Shown in pieces: positions 6,090 through 7,230 of a stretch of 7,230 nucleotides of DNA; the first letter of the stretch is position 1; each line of letters opens with the position of its first letter. The position numbers and the translations under genes were made by a program. Below the pieces are notes generated by a model that saw only the letters and a list, made by a program, of their open reading frames with translations, was not told the DNA's origin and made no database searches. The stretch comes from an uncultured Desulfobacterales bacterium (lineage in GTDB: Bacteria > Desulfobacterota > Desulfobacteria > Desulfobacterales > G020354645): NCBI GenBank assembly GCA_947259865.1, contig CAMYNZ010000191.1, positions 1 to 7,230 on the forward strand, in the 5' to 3' direction.

Positions 6090-6599
6090 ATGAATAAATC
6101 GGTTCAATCTAACCCGGCTCAAATCGTGGCTGTCTCCATCAGCCCCAAAAAAGGTGTCAAGAAAACCAATATCAGACAGGGCACACTTATCGAGAATTGC
6201 GGTCTTGAATATGATGCCCATGCCGGCAACTGGCATCGTCAGGTCAGCCTCCTGGCGGTGGAAAGTATCGCCAAAATCAGGGAAAAGGGTTTGGACGTCA
6301 ACCCGGGTGATTTTGCCGAGAACATTACCACCGAAGGTCTGACGTTATGGGAACTGCCGATCGGCACCCGTCTCCAGCTAGGGGAGAAAGCACTTGTGGA
6401 AGTGACCCAGATCGGCAAAGTATGCCATGATCGTTGTGCCATATATCACCAGGTGGGTGATTGTGTCATGCCTAAAGAAGGTATTTTCGTAAAGGTTCTC
6501 ACAGGCGGCGCTGTTCGCCCCCGGGATCCCATCCAGATCCTCAATACGACCGCTGCATCCATGCCGCAGAAAGACACAAGCAAAACGCAACAAAATTGA
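6090..6599 (+). CDS. MOSC-domain protein
   Basis: MOSC domains are sulfur-carrier or metal-sulfur transfer modules, found at the C-terminus of Moco sulfurases and as stand-alone proteins. This one has 169 residues, nearly all of it the domain. Visible marks are GLEYDAHAG (38-46), VSLLAVESI (52-60), PGDFAENITTEGL (72-84) and the Cys-bearing KVCHDRCAIYHQVGDC (110-125), with Cys112 the probable sulfur-carrying residue and Cys116/Cys125 nearby. GIFVKVLTGG (131-140) closes the domain. The last 20 or so residues are polar and probably disordered. The start ATG 6090 is preceded by a GAGAGA-like site (6078-6083), a modest Shine-Dalgarno. Lying between the MoeA-like protein and moaA, it probably works on molybdenum cofactor, for instance in sulfuration or in trafficking of the finished cofactor. 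The precise substrate is not visible. Confidence 0.9.
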   Translation: MNKSVQSNPAQIVAVSISPKKGVKKTNIRQGTLIENCGLEYDAHAGNWHRQVSLLAVESIAKIREKGLDVNPGDFAENITTEGLTLWELPIGTRLQLGEKALVEVTQIGKVCHDRCAIYHQVGDCVMPKEGIFVKVLTGGAVRPRDPIQILNTTAASMPQKDTSKTQQN

Positions 6600-6628
6600 G
6601 AAGCACAAACTGATATGGATCTTCATAT

Positions 6629-7230
6629 ATGAAAACGCTAATCGACACCTATGGCAGACATATAGATTATCTGCGCATATCTGTTACCGATCACTGCAAT
6701 CTTAAATGCAGTTATTGCACACCGTTTTCCGGACGCACCCACCTTCCCCGTGCTGAAATACTTTCTTATGAAGAAATATATACGGTAGCAAAAGCAGCGC
6801 TAATGGCCGGAATTACCAAGATCCGGATCACCGGCGGGGAACCCCTGGTCCGGAAGGGTCTGGTCGGATTTTGCAAGATGCTGTCAGGCATAGACGGCCT
6901 TGAAAGCCTGGCTTTGACCACAAACGGTGTACGGCTGAAGGAGTTGGCTCAACCGCTTTTTGAGGCCGGGGTCCGCAGAATTAATGTGAGTCTTGACACT
7001 CTAAAACCGGAACGGTTTAAAAAATTAACCGGCGGAGATCACTTTTTTCAGGTTGTTTCCGGTATTAAACGGGCCGAAGAAGTCGGTTTTTCTCCCATAA
7101 AGATAAATACGGTCGTCATGCGCGGTGTAAACGATTATGAAATAGAGGATCTTGCCAATCTTACCCTAAAAAAACCCTATCACGTCCGGTTTATAGAGCT
7201 CATGCCCACCCGGGGATGGCAGGTTAGCAG
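6629..7230 (+). CDS. moaA: GTP 3',8-cyclase MoaA, N-terminal two thirds (3' end outside window)
   Basis: MoaA is the radical-SAM enzyme that, with MoaC, turns GTP into cyclic pyranopterin monophosphate, the first step of molybdenum-cofactor synthesis. The 200 codons present read from ATG 6629 and run off the window. Seen: LRISVTDHCNLKCSYC, with the radical-SAM cysteines 23, 27 and 30 (CX3CX2C), then ITGGEPLVRKG, LTTNG, INVSLDTL and FIELMP in family order. The C-terminal second cluster cysteines and the GG end should lie beyond the window; the usual length is about 320-340 residues. The frame has a TGA at 6611-6613 and no earlier start, so 6629 is the first start possible; only a weak GGAT (6617-6620) precedes it. 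The gene lies 29 bases after the MOSC gene, so it is very probably in the same operon. Confidence 0.96.
   Translation, partial: MKTLIDTYGRHIDYLRISVTDHCNLKCSYCTPFSGRTHLPRAEILSYEEIYTVAKAALMAGITKIRITGGEPLVRKGLVGFCKMLSGIDGLESLALTTNGVRLKELAQPLFEAGVRRINVSLDTLKPERFKKLTGGDHFFQVVSGIKRAEEVGFSPIKINTVVMRGVNDYEIEDLANLTLKKPYHVRFIELMPTRGWQVS

Noticed and set aside
6613..6628. ATATG/CATAT mini-hairpin before moaA as a translation control element
   Set aside because: It has five AT-rich base pairs only, expected by chance and too weak to hide the start.

Overview
The window carries one gene direction only. All eight protein genes, two of them cut by the window edges, lie on the + strand, and the reverse strand shows nothing but shadow frames. 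The content is typical of a strict anaerobe with molybdenum- or tungsten-dependent respiration. Gene style (mixed base composition, strong Shine-Dalgarno sites, an FmdE-family gene and a Cys-tailed molybdopterin-binding protein beside moaA) suggests a sulfate- or sulfur-metabolising Desulfobacterota member. A Clostridia-type anaerobe is a less likely alternative. The taxonomic call is inference; there is no rRNA here.

Region 1 (1-3166) is a three-subunit respiratory oxidoreductase of the DMSO reductase / polysulfide reductase (CISM) type. It contains the C-terminal part of the molybdopterin catalytic subunit, a 16-cysteine four-cluster ferredoxin subunit and a ten-helix NrfD/PsrC-type quinone-interacting membrane subunit. 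The genes are almost contiguous and each junction has a near-perfect Shine-Dalgarno site. After an 11-bp perfect stem-loop comes a TorD/DmsD-type chaperone (3231-3914), the usual assembly factor for such enzymes. The substrate cannot be read from the sequence, because the family includes polysulfide, thiosulfate, tetrathionate, arsenate, selenate and phenylacetyl-CoA enzymes and the N-terminal half is outside the window.

Region 2 (3915-4235) is a 321-bp gap without a credible gene. It contains a 20-bp palindrome (4162-4181), a 12-bp palindrome (3956-3967) and, at its end, a 7-codon reading frame that overlaps the next start codon. It is the probable boundary between two transcription units.

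Region 3 (4236-7230) is a molybdenum-cofactor cassette: an FmdE-domain protein with a C-terminal zinc-ribbon-like CxxC pair, a divergent MoeA-like molybdopterin-binding protein with a Cys-rich tail, a MOSC-domain protein and moaA (cut by the window end). MoaA starts pterin synthesis from GTP. The MoeA-like and MOSC proteins would handle metal or sulfur steps on finished molybdopterin. The FmdE protein has no settled function in bacteria. Its place here suggests that it serves cofactor or metal delivery, possibly for the enzyme encoded just upstream. No mobile element, tRNA, rRNA or CRISPR array was seen.
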